From Pyropia haitanensis (Eukaryota; Rhodophyta; Bangiophyceae; Bangiales; Bangiaceae), in the NCBI GenBank assembly GCA_008729055.1, contig SDUX01000004.1, positions 4,852,559-4,916,558 on the forward strand: a DNA stretch of 64,000 nt, written 5' to 3'. The notes under the pieces were generated by a model. The model was not told where the DNA came from and ran no database searches. It saw only the letters and a program-made list of their open reading frames with translations. Below are positions 55,615 to 64,000 of the stretch, in pieces; positions within the stretch are counted from its first letter, which is position 1, and every line of letters begins with the position of its first letter. A program made the translations under genes and the position numbers.

Positions 55615-56835
55615 ATGCAGTCCACCCGCCTGCTCCGGGCTGCCCGCTCGGCGGTGGCTGCCAGCCAGGGCCTGCGCCATGGCTCCCTAGCCGGTGGGGC
55701 GCTGCTCCCCACGCTCGAGGTCACGGCAGCCGCCGGCGCCCCGCGAGCGCTCAACTCCCTGACCACCGCGTCAGCCAACTGGTCGAGCAATGCTGCCGCC
55801 GCAGCAGTGTCTCTCAACCCGTTTCCCCTTGGGGGCACCCTCAACCAGATGCAAACGGCGACGCTGCTGCCTGGCGAGGGCATTGGCGAGGAGGTCACTG
55901 GCGCGTTGGTGGACGTGTTTGAGGCGGCGGACGTGCCGCTCGAGTTTGAGACGTTCCGCTTCAGCAACTACGAGGACGGTCTACCCCAGGAGGTCATCAA
56001 GTCCTTCCAGAAGAACCTGGTGGCCATCAAGGGCCCCTTCACCACCCCCGTCAAGAGCAAATACACGAGCATCAACCTCCTCCTGCGCCGCGACTTTGAC
56101 CTGTTTGCCAATGTCGTCCACGCGTACAGCATTCCGGGCGTCAAGTCGCGGCTAGGCGGCGTGGACGTGGTGATGATCCGTGAGAACACAGAGGGCGAGT
56201 ACTCGGGCATGGAGCACGAGGCCGTGCCCGGCGTGGTCGAGTCCCTCAAGATCATCACTGAGGTGCGGTCCATGCGGATCGCGCAGTACGCGTTTGCGTA
56301 CGCGGCGGCCAATAACCGCAAGAAGGTGACGGCCGTGCACAAGGCCAACATCATGAAGTCGGCGGACGGCCTCTTCCTCGACTGCTGCAAGCGCGTCGCC
56401 GCCGAGTACCCTCACATTGAGTTTGAGGGCATGATTGTGGACAACACGTGCATGCAGATGGTGTCGCGGCCGCAGCAGTTTGACGTCATGATCCTGCCCA
56501 ACCTGTACGGCAACATTGTGACCAACATTGCGGCTGGCATCTGTGGCGGGCCGGGGCTCTTCCCGGGCGCCAATATTGGCGAGACGGGCGCGATATTTGA
56601 GCAGGGCGCCCGCCATTCGGGACTGGACATTGCGGGGAAGAACAAGGCCAACCCGACGGGCCAAATCCTCGGCGGCGTCATGATGCTCCGCTACTTGCAG
56701 TTGACCAAGCACGCGGACGCGATTGAGAGTGCGGTCATGCGGGTACTCGAGGGCAACAAGGCCCGCACGCCCGACATTGGAGGGTCCGCGACGACGACGG
56801 ACTACACCAAGGCCATCATCTCCCACTTGGAATGA
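55615..56835 (+). CDS. NAD-dependent isocitrate dehydrogenase subunit (regulatory-like), mitochondrial
   Basis: TCA-cycle oxidation of isocitrate to 2-oxoglutarate. ATG 55615 gives 406 uninterrupted residues. The N-terminus (MQSTRLLRAARSAVAASQGL) is a typical mitochondrial presequence. Core motifs include TLLPGEGIGEEVTGALVDVF, LVAIKGPFTTPV, INLLLRRDFDLFANV, VMIRENTEGEYSGMEHEAVP (about residue 188), KKVTAVHKANIMKSADGLFL, MIVDNTCMQMVSRPQQFDVM and PNLYGNIVTNIAAGICGGPG. The sequence resembles plant IDH1/animal beta-gamma (regulatory) subunits more than the catalytic alpha type; this is judged by eye. Codon use is less GC-saturated than in most neighbours, consistent with high expression. No intron. 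Confidence 0.95.
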   Translation: MQSTRLLRAARSAVAASQGLRHGSLAGGALLPTLEVTAAAGAPRALNSLTTASANWSSNAAAAAVSLNPFPLGGTLNQMQTATLLPGEGIGEEVTGALVDVFEAADVPLEFETFRFSNYEDGLPQEVIKSFQKNLVAIKGPFTTPVKSKYTSINLLLRRDFDLFANVVHAYSIPGVKSRLGGVDVVMIRENTEGEYSGMEHEAVPGVVESLKIITEVRSMRIAQYAFAYAAANNRKKVTAVHKANIMKSADGLFLDCCKRVAAEYPHIEFEGMIVDNTCMQMVSRPQQFDVMILPNLYGNIVTNIAAGICGGPGLFPGANIGETGAIFEQGARHSGLDIAGKNKANPTGQILGGVMMLRYLQLTKHADAIESAVMRVLEGNKARTPDIGGSATTTDYTKAIISHLE

Positions 56836-57366
56836 AGGCACGTGTACTGGGGGAGCTCCCAGCCTGCTTTCCCCCGTGCGGGTCAGCATTGCAAGGAGAA
56901 GGCGAGCGTGAGACTGGGTGCGTAGGGCGGGGGGGTAGTGCTTGAGGAGAGAGCAGGGTGCACTGGGGAGGTGCGGGGCCAATTTTTGTGTCGGGTGAGG
57001 GGGGATGGGGACTGTCGGGAGGGTGTGCAGCGCTGGCCTTCCACACGGACGTCGTGGCGTTTGGGTGGTGGATGGCGAAGCTGGATGCGACGGCGAGTAG
57101 GAAACCTGTACACGGGCAATACGCGTGTATCATAACCTACTGTTCATGCAAGCACACTAACAGTGCCGGTGCAAGCAATGCGACAAACGCCCATGTCGAA
57201 GTCGACCACCAGAACCCTGATTCATCCGCCCGTCCCCAGCCAGTGGCCGCACTGCTCACACCACCAACGCCCCGCCCCGTCCCCAGTTCCCGACACCACT
57301 ACCCTCCCCCGCCTCCCCTCATCTGTCGTCCGCACATAGCCGCGTCCGTCCCCTTTCACCCCATCC
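56836..57366. other. Convergent 3' region, IDH / ferredoxin
   Basis: Comparatively low GC, no coding signal seen. Both 3' UTRs must lie here. Confidence 0.55.
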
Positions 57367-57855
57367 TCACTTCTCATACTGCCCATACTGCATGTTGTAT
57401 GCGTCGTCAAACTTGTTCATCTCCAGATAGATGTCGTCCGACTTTGGGAAGCCCGAGCAGCAGAGCACGAAGCCCTCATTCTTGCCCTCGTCCCCGAGGG
57501 CGGCCTCGCCGAGGTCCACCTCCCCGCGCACAATCTTGGCTGCGCAAGTCATGCAAACGCCGGCGCGGCAGCTGTATGGCACGACCAGCCCGTACTCCTC
57601 AATGGCGTCCAGGAAGGTCTGGTCATCGTCGCAGGGAATGTCGTAATCCTTGCCGTCCAGGTTGATGCCCACGATATATTCCTTCATGGTGATGGAGCTG
57701 GGGGAGGTGGTGGTAATGGTCGAAGGGGTAGGGGCCCGCCGCCGGCTGGTGGGCGCCGCCGCCGTCGCAACGCGCGCGCGGCGGGTGGTCAGGGCCGCCC
57801 GGCTGGCTGGTTGCCGGCCAATGACCGCGGCACCATTGCTCGTGATGAACGCCAT
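57367..57855 (-). CDS. Plant-type [2Fe-2S] ferredoxin, plastid-targeted, possibly FdC1-like
   Basis: Soluble electron carrier. ATG 57855 gives 162 residues. The Ser/Thr/Arg-rich N-terminus (MAFITSNGAAVIGRQPASRA...) is a plastid transit peptide; the mature domain starts near MKEYIVGINLDGKDYDIP (residue 57). Cluster ligands are Cys96, Cys101 and Cys104 (PYSCRAGVCMTCAAKI) and Cys133 (FVLCCSGFP), where Cys132 replaces the usual Thr. The spacing to the last Cys is one residue shorter than in photosynthetic Fd, and the C-terminus is about nine residues longer (EMNKFDDAYNMQYGQYEK). Both features recall the FdC1 variant class, but this needs a tree. The gene faces the mini-protein gene at 58358 across 502 bp. 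Confidence 0.94.
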   Translation of the reverse strand: MAFITSNGAAVIGRQPASRAALTTRRARVATAAAPTSRRRAPTPSTITTTSPSSITMKEYIVGINLDGKDYDIPCDDDQTFLDAIEEYGLVVPYSCRAGVCMTCAAKIVRGEVDLGEAALGDEGKNEGFVLCCSGFPKSDDIYLEMNKFDDAYNMQYGQYEK

Positions 57856-58357
57856 GGCGGGACACGAAAAGACGAGAGGTATGACAGCAGCCGCAGCAAA
57901 AGAACAGCTGCAAAAGGGAGTGACGACGCGAATGAGAAGCAGGAAGAGCAACGCCTAGTACAACCAAGGATATGCAATGTGTTACCCAGGAGGTGGGGGG
58001 GGACGGTGGTTGATCTCGTCGTTTGAGGTAGGGGGTACCTCCCCACCTCAATCCAGCAAAATTTTGAAGTTTAAGTACATAAATTTCGTTGTTTCCTCCA
58101 TCCGAATGCGCCCAAAGGTTGCACTGGCCACTGTCAGACACAAACCCGACGACCAGTCGACGTCGGGTCGTCTCCTTCCCTCTGTGACACTCCCTTTGTT
58201 CCCGGTATCGCTGCGGGGGGTCCAACCACTGCACCCGTGAACCCGATTCCCCCGTCCACATCCCACATTCCCTTAGTTCCGGTTCGTCTCGTCACCCTGG
58301 CTTCCTCTCCGCAGGTGAACCAGGTGTTGTGCCCCGTCCTCCGCCTTCCTTGACCTC
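57856..58357. promoter_or_regulatory. Bidirectional promoter region, ferredoxin / mini-protein
   Basis: A compact 502-bp divergent region with an AT-rich core at about 58045-58110 (AAAATTTTGAAGTTTAAG at 58058) and CT-rich leaders towards both starts. Confidence 0.5.
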
Positions 58358-58576
58358 ATGGGGCTCTTTTCCAACGCCATCTTCCTCGCTGCGGGCGTCG
58401 GGACGGGCATGTGGCTGGCACAAAACTACAACGTCCCCGACATGAACGCGGTCGTTGACTCGTCCAAGCGGAAGTTCAAGGCGTGGGAGCAGACCAGTCG
58501 CAAGGCGGATGACGAGGCGGAGCGGCGGCGCCGTGAGCGAGAGGAGGACGAGCGGTCCTGGCGGAGGGATCGGTGA
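58358..58576 (+). CDS. Single-helix mini-protein, DUF4535-like
   Basis: 72 residues from ATG 58358: MGLFSNAIFLAAGVGTGMWL forms a membrane helix, followed by AQNYNVPDMNAVVDSSKRKF and a highly charged helical tail (RKADDEAERRRREREEDERS) ending RRDR. The short N-terminal helix plus (A)QNY.VP matches the DUF4535 mini-protein pattern of plants and fungi, which are thought to sit in organelle membranes. The charged tail is probably a coiled coil. Short but convincing: CT-rich leader, clear start and lower GC than random frames. Function unknown. Confidence 0.75.
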   Translation: MGLFSNAIFLAAGVGTGMWLAQNYNVPDMNAVVDSSKRKFKAWEQTSRKADDEAERRRREREEDERSWRRDR

Positions 58577-61122
58577 GGACGATGGGGGGCGGCGCGTCGG
58601 TATTCATTTTGGAGGAGTTGCCGGAGGGGACGATGGTTGGAGTGGGGACCCCGCCGCATTTGGGGGTGAAGCGAGTGCGTCCAAGCAGCACGCTCTTCCC
58701 CACTCTCTTTGGTGGGGCTGTGGGGCGACCTTTGGCGGAGGAGCGTCTGTTTGGGGATAGGGCTGGGAACAGGGTGGGGACTGTGCGGAAGGGGTGGCCT
58801 TCAGACACCCCCGGCTGAACATTCGGCCGAGGGCTGGCTCCCCGGAAGTGGCTGACGCGCACTCTCAGTGGCACCCGCGCAGCCGCGTTCTGCTCGATCC
58901 CGCCTCTGCCCCCGCCCGTGCGGGCGCCGCGCCAAACTCCGCGTCGCGTTGCTGGTGCCGTGGCGTGGCGTCTCAGACGAGAGGTGGCGTTTGTGCCTGC
59001 TGGCGGTGGTCGGCGGCATGGCCGCTTTTTTTCTTCTCTTGTTTTTCATCGTGAGTGGCTGGCCAGGCGGACGCCGCCGCCGCTGTCTGCGCCGTCCCCG
59101 GTCGGGGCGGGAGCTTTGGGGGGAGCGTGTGGGTGTGCGCCCTTCCGGCTGCCCCGCTTGCCCGTCGTGTCGCCCGGCGGCCAGCGCCCAAAGGTGGACC
59201 CGACCTCGCTTCCCCTGCGGCCCGTACCCCTCGCGTGGCATCTTTCGTCGCTCGTGGGCGGCGGGCGGCCAGCCAGCGAGTGGCGGCCGCTTCTCCCGTG
59301 GCCCCCAACGGGCAGCTTCCACCCCGCCGCACGCGGCAGCGGGCGTGGGGTGCTGCCCCGCGACGTAGCGGCATGAGAGCGAGCGAATGGGGACTGCCGT
59401 CCAACGCGCGCGCCAGCCGCCCCCAGGCGGGCGCGACACGCTGTCTCGGGTGGCCGCGCTCAGAGCAAGCCCCCCCCGACGTCGCGGCGGCGGGTGGAGG
59501 GGTGCCTGGACGGCGCGACCGCCGGCGCCGCGGGCAGGACGGCTACGGCCCTTGCTTGGCAGGCCCGTCATGGCCGTCGCCGCCTCGGCCGCGGCGGCAA
59601 CCGCCGACGGCGGCGGCGGCCTCCTCCCCCCCGTGGCGGCTGCCGCACCCGCTGGCCGGGGTGCGCCCCGCCGGCAGCCTGTCACAGCGCGCGCGGGACG
59701 CGCGCCGCGGCCACCGCTGCGATGGGCGTGACGCCCGTGTGGGCAGCCCAGCGGCGGCAGACCGACCGCCGCGCCGGTGAGGTGGGCGTCGGATGGGGAG
59801 CACCCCGGCCGCCGAGACCGCCCCACGCGCACGATGCTTGGCGGGCCGTGCAGCGCACACAGCCTGTTTGGCAGCAACGGGCCAGCCGTCCGCCCTCGAC
59901 ACTCAACAAGGAGACACCTGTTGGGGGCAGCCGGAGCACAGGCGCGCACAGGAGCACATCATGTGTGCTCGATGATCGAGCCAGGCCACTCCCGGCAGTC
60001 GCCGACGGGCACAGCGCACCAGATGCAGGATGCAGCAAGAGGCATCGTCGAACGCCGGGTGGGCACGCCCCTGCTGTACATCTTTCGTACACTCCCACGT
60101 TCACCCCCACGAAACGGGGTGGATTGGGAGTCCACCGCGCTGCGTGCAAGTCCATGCGGATCCTATCGATAGGTTGCACCAGCACGCGGCACGCGGTGGG
60201 GGCGTGCACTCCCCCAATGTGCTGTAGCGCCGGCTGTATCCCCCTCTCTATTTACATCATATCTCGACTCGCCCCGGCTCGTTGGCCTCGACGTGGGTGC
60301 GGGGGGCCCCCTCCACAACGCGCGGCGTCCCGCCGAAGCGCCGCGCCCGGCGCGTGCCGGCCGTGGATTCAACACGCCGCTGCAGCGGGGCGCGCTTGTG
60401 AGGGCAGTTCCCCCCCCCCCCCCCCCCCCAACCCCGTTGTGTTGGCCCCAGCTGCGCCGGCGGCCGCGCCCACCCCGTCGGGACGCGCCCCGTCGGCCGG
60501 TCGGGGCGGCGGCTCCCACTCGCCAACGGTGCGCGGGGCGGTTGGTCGGCCGTCGCGAGAGGGACGGCCGCGACCCCCCCCCCCCCCCCCCCCCACGGCC
60601 GAGTTGCACGCCCCCCCGCGCCGCGCGGCGGCCGGCACGTGCGGGCGCGAGAGCGCGTGGCGGGCGGGCGGGCGGGCCGGCCGGCCGGCGGCGGCCGGTG
60701 CCGTCGGGGGGGGGGGGGGTGGAGGTGGCGTGGCACGGCCGGCATGGCGGCCCGATGCGGCGGCGGCGACCGCCGCCGCCCCGCCGCCGGCCGCGCCGCC
60801 GCCGACGCGGGCGCGCAGCCGCGGCGGCAGCCGGCCGACGGCAACGACGGGCGGTGTGGCCATCTCACCGCACACCCCCCTCCCTCCCTCCCGCCTACGG
60901 CTGGCGCTGCCGGTGCGGCGGTCCCGGCGGTCCCTCCCCCCCCTGCTCCCCCGCTCCACGCCACAACTGGCGCTGCCGGTACGGCGGTCCCGGCGGTCCT
61001 CCCTCCCCCCCTCCTCCGCTGCTCGCCCCGGCAAGCGCTGCCGGCGCGGCGGCCGCTGCGGTTCCCGCCCCGCGCCCCCCTCCTGTCGCCGCCGCGGGCG
61101 GCGTTGCGGCGGCGGCGGCGGC

Positions 61123-61167
<45 letters not shown>

Positions 61168-61218
61168 CGGCAGGCGCGCCCCCCCCCCCCCCACCCCCTG
61201 CCCCCCCGCGCCTACACC
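58577..61218. other. Upstream region of the bZIP gene
   Basis: About 2.6 kb without a supported gene. The bZIP frame is open back to 59494, but the sequence before ATG 61219 is Arg/Pro-rich with no protein-like order. C runs lie at 60410-60429 and 60577-60593, and a 33-bp direct repeat at 60901 and 60967. Confidence 0.45.
60901..60999. repeat. 33-bp direct repeat (one mismatch), 66-bp period
   Basis: Positions 60901-60933 and 60967-60999 share the sequence starting CTGGCGCTGCCGGT with one base difference. A diverged third copy begins near 61035. It lies in the presumed 5' region of the bZIP gene. Confidence 0.8.
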
Positions 61219-63892
61219 ATGCTCGGCGTGCGCCTCGGCGGCGCGGGCATCGTGTCGCGGTCGCCGTGCCGCGTCGACTGCCCGGGGCCGACGGCCGACT
61301 TGTTTTGCAAAGCCGAGGCGGTGCCGGCGGCTGCCGCGGGCGGTGGGTGTGGCGGCGGTGGCGGCGGCGGCGGTGGTGGTGGTGGCGGCGGCGGTGGTGG
61401 TGGCGGCGGTGGTGGTGGCGCCCCGTCGTCATTGACGACGACGAGGGAAGTGCCCCCCGCCGGTGGTGGCGACGCCGGTGGCGACGGCCGCGCCGCCGCC
61501 GGCCCGCCCGTGTGGAGCCCGCCGCTGGCGGCGTGCTGTGACACGGTCGGCCCCTGCTGGCCCGTCCCCGTCGGGGAGCACCTCGAGTACGCGACGGTCT
61601 TTCGGCTGCCGCTCCTCGGCCCGTGGCTGCAGCAGTGGCTCCTCTCCTTCCCCGCCGACGCTGAAGCCGTTTCCATCGCGTCCATCCGCGCGGCTGTCAC
61701 GGAGGTGGCCGAGGTGTACCGCGCGCCCAACGGCCTGCCCACCCGCGCGCCGCTTGACCTGTCGGCGCTGGTGCCAAAACTGGCGCTCAACTGGCTGCTG
61801 CTGCCCATCGCGAGCGTCAATGGCATCACCGCCGGGCTGGTCTTTACGGACAGCGTGGAGGAGGACCTCGACGACATGGTCATCGCGCCCGAGCCGTCGG
61901 GCCGGTTTGCGTACGACGAGGAGGCGGGGGAGGTGTTTATGACCGCGTGGCGGCCAGACGGGAAGCTCGTCGTTGCGTGGACGTTGTGCGTGCTGTCGTG
62001 CGAGCGGCGGCGGGAGGTGCTGACGTACGTGGACCCGGCGCCGGGGGAGTTCCCGTGCCACCTCAAGCAGCGGATGGCGTTTCATGAGCGCCGCCACTGC
62101 CGCCTGTGCGGGCCAGACGTGTGGGCGGTGCCGGACCTGCGCGCGCTCCCGCCGCCGTGCTGCGGCGCGCCGCGGCGGCGGTTCACCTCGCCGCTCAACT
62201 TTAAGGGGTTTGGCTTTCCGTTTTTCCGCGGCAACTTTTTCGGCACCGTCGTGTTGCGCGCGTACGACTGTGGCGGCGCCGACGGCGGCGGCGGCGGCGG
62301 CGGCGGCGGTGGTGGTGGTGGTGGTAGTGCTGGTGGCGGTGTCACCCAGTACTCGGACCCGAGGTGTATCCGCCTGGAGGCGCGCCCCATTGTCGTCCGC
62401 GTGCGGCACGGGACCGTGTCCCTCCGCCGCATGATGCGGCTGGCGCTCACCGACACCGCGCGGGTGCTGTGGGCGGCAGACCCGCTGGCGAGCCGCATCT
62501 TTGTGTCGTGCTGTGCCAACCGGCTGGCCGTCCACGACGCCGCCGACCGGTTATCGCGGGTGGCGCTCGACTGGAAGAAGCAACGGGGGCGCGCCGTGGC
62601 GAGGGGAAAGGGCGGAGTGGGGGGGGTGGGGGGTGGGGGGGGAGGTGGGAGGAACGGCCTCTTCCCTCCGTCGTCGTCGGGGGTACCCTTTGCGCTGCCG
62701 CCGCTGCCGCCGCCGCCGCCGGGCGACGGGCGGGACGTCAAGCCCGGCGACGTGTCTGGGGGGTGGGCGGGGGGGGTGGGGGGCGGGGTCCCCGCCGACC
62801 CTTCGTTTGCGTGGCGGTCGCTCCAGGCGGCGGCGGTCGCGGTTGCGGCGACCGCGGGCGAGGGTGGGGGCGCGGGCGGCGCCGCCGCGGGCACGTCGTC
62901 GGCGGGCTTCCCGCCGGCCGCGTGGGGCGGCGACACGCCCATGACGTGCGACCACACGTCGGTAATCGAGGCGGCCGAGGCGGCGGTGCGCGAGTGCGCG
63001 TCAATGAACCTGCAGCGGCTGGCCGAGGCGGACGGGGATGGCGGCGGCGGTGGGGGTGGTGGCGGCGATGGGATGATGGAGGACGACCCCGCGGCGGGGG
63101 TGTCCTCCTCGGTCGGGGGCGCCCCGCTCCTCTCCCCGACCTCGTGCCTGACCGCCACCGCCGCGACCGCCACCACCGCCGCCACGTGCACGCCCACCCC
63201 CGAGCCAGACCTGCTGCGGATGGACCGGCTGCTGTCACGGCGGTCGCCGCGGGTGCGGCGGGGCCCGTGGGGAGTCCTCCCCCCAGAGCCCATCGCGTCT
63301 GGCGCGCCCGACGGGGATTCCAGCGGCGCCCACGCCGCGATGGTCGTGGACGACACGGATGCCCACGCGGACGGTGGCGACGGCGACGGCGACGGCTCCT
63401 CCCGCCCATCTGGCGGGTCTGCGTACACGCCCACCGGCGGGAGCAGCTCGGGCGGCGGCGGCGCGGACGGGGCGGCGTCGGGCGGCACCAGCGGGGGCGG
63501 CGGCTGGGCGGCGGCGGCGGCCGCGGCGCCCCCCCCCCCGCGGCGCCCGTCGCGACCGTCTCGTCGACGACGACCCGCCCCGGGCGGGGCACCCCCTCGG
63601 CGGCGGCGGCCCCCCCCGCCCCCCCCTAACCGGCACCCGCCGGCGGCGCAACGCGGACAGCGCGGACCGGGATAGCGTCCGGTACGCGCGGCAGGTGCGG
63701 AACCGGGAGAGCGCCAAGCGCAGCAACGAGCGGCGGGTGCGGCGGGTGGTGGCCGAGACGGCGGAGCTGGCCAAGCTCGCCCAGCTCCGGCCGCTGCTCC
63801 TCGCGCGGCGGGCGGAGCTCGAGGCGGAGCAGGCGGTGCTGCGCGCCCGCCTCGGCATGCGCCCGCGGGAGGGGGGAAAGGAGAAGGAGTGA
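61219..63892 (+). CDS. bZIP-domain protein with an uncharacterised N-terminal domain
   Basis: ATG 61219 starts MLGVRLGGAGIVSRSPCRVD, a poly-Gly stretch (61353-61419), then an ordered domain of about 360 residues rich in Trp, Leu and Cys. Examples are PPLAACCDTVGPCWPVPVGE, LPLLGPWLQQWLLSFPADAE, MTAWRPDGKLVVAWTLCVLS, HERRHCRLCGPDVWAVPDL and LNFKGFGFPFFRGNFFGTVV. I recognise no family. A long Gly/Asp/Ser-rich linker follows. The frame stops at 63675, but the next frame after the C runs at 63609-63627 reads RYARQVRNRESAKRSNERRV (basic region, Asn at 63701) and Leu heptads at +25, +32, +39 and +46, ending GGKEKE at 63892. This is the bZIP register, but +8 is Asn instead of Arg, +18 is Glu, and Pro occurs at +30. 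Probably nuclear; about 890 residues. Confidence 0.7.
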
Positions 63893-64000
63893 CGGGCCGC
63901 GGTACCGTGGGGGCGGGGGGGGGGGGAAGTGGAGGGTGGGAGAGTGGGAGGGGGGGATTCTTCGTTTCCTCCTTTTGGTTTTGCTGTTGCTACTGGTGCT
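63893..64000. other. 3' flank of the bZIP gene
   Basis: A G-rich stretch, then T-rich DNA from 63960 to the window end, as expected for a 3' UTR. Nothing else is visible. Confidence 0.5.

Noticed and set aside
59020..59370. ATG with a hydrophobic leader (MAAFFLLLFFIVSGWPG)
   Set aside because: The following sequence is disordered Arg/Pro. GTGAGT follows the leader, but no matching exon was found.
59494..61218. Upstream extension of the bZIP frame
   Set aside because: Arg/Pro-rich with C runs and a direct repeat; the first convincing start is ATG 61219.

Overview
The window is nuclear DNA of a photosynthetic eukaryote with extreme GC richness. Most genes are single exons or have one or two short introns (about 180-360 bp, GT..AG). 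Coding sequence is loaded with Ala/Gly/Pro tracts, and pyrimidine-rich leaders precede many start codons. Several products are plastid- or thylakoid-targeted (PsbP-like protein, ferredoxin, a lumenal-type methyltransferase, a small plastid protein), and others belong to the ER, mitochondrion, peroxisome or nucleus. A bangiophyte red alga (Porphyra/Pyropia-like) fits best, because introns are far fewer than in GC-rich green algae. The taxonomic call is inference.

Layout, left to right: a 5'-complete, 3'-truncated unknown gene (-, 1-1060); a K50-type homeodomain gene (-, 3331-6506); ribophorin II/SWP1 of the oligosaccharyltransferase (+, 9194-10805); methionine aminopeptidase 2 (-, 11056-12483); a divergent SAPS-domain protein resembling PP6 regulatory subunits (-, 13480-18185); a PsbP-domain thylakoid lumen protein (-, 21355-22580); a small plastid-targeted unknown (+, 23641-24455); a putative two-helix membrane protein (-, 24954-26193); a secreted Cys-rich protein (-, 26833-27659); a weak candidate ORF (+, 29842-30285); a USP12/46-type deubiquitinase (+, 31657-33889); a Rubisco-LSMT-like SET protein (-, 34384-36497); an unknown with DADW motifs (+, 38348-39619); glycerophosphocholine acyltransferase (-, 40625-42097); a METTL7-like methyltransferase (+, 43166-44359); a small unknown (-, 44925-45368); peroxisomal citrate synthase ending in SKL (-, 46245-47828); GINS subunit Psf3 (+, 49005-50189); histone chaperone HIRA (-, 50490-54497); NAD-isocitrate dehydrogenase (+, 55615-56835); ferredoxin (-, 57367-57855); a DUF4535-like mini-protein (+, 58358-58576); and a bZIP protein with an unrecognised N-terminal domain (+, 61219-63892).

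The genes form no operon or dedicated pathway. They are housekeeping genes, often in divergent or convergent pairs. Possible functional links are modest: HIRA and Psf3 (chromatin and replication) are convergent neighbours; citrate synthase and IDH are both central carbon enzymes; HIRA, the homeodomain protein and the bZIP protein act in the nucleus.

About ten genes are readable only if the frame changes once or more. Every break examined lies in or beside a run of C/G. The simplest explanation is homopolymer-length error in the assembly, not pseudogenes. The most novel item is the bZIP gene. Its basic region has Asn in place of the normally invariant Arg, its zipper contains a Pro, and it is joined to an uncharacterised domain of about 360 residues. 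The K50 homeodomain gene and the divergent SAPS gene come next.
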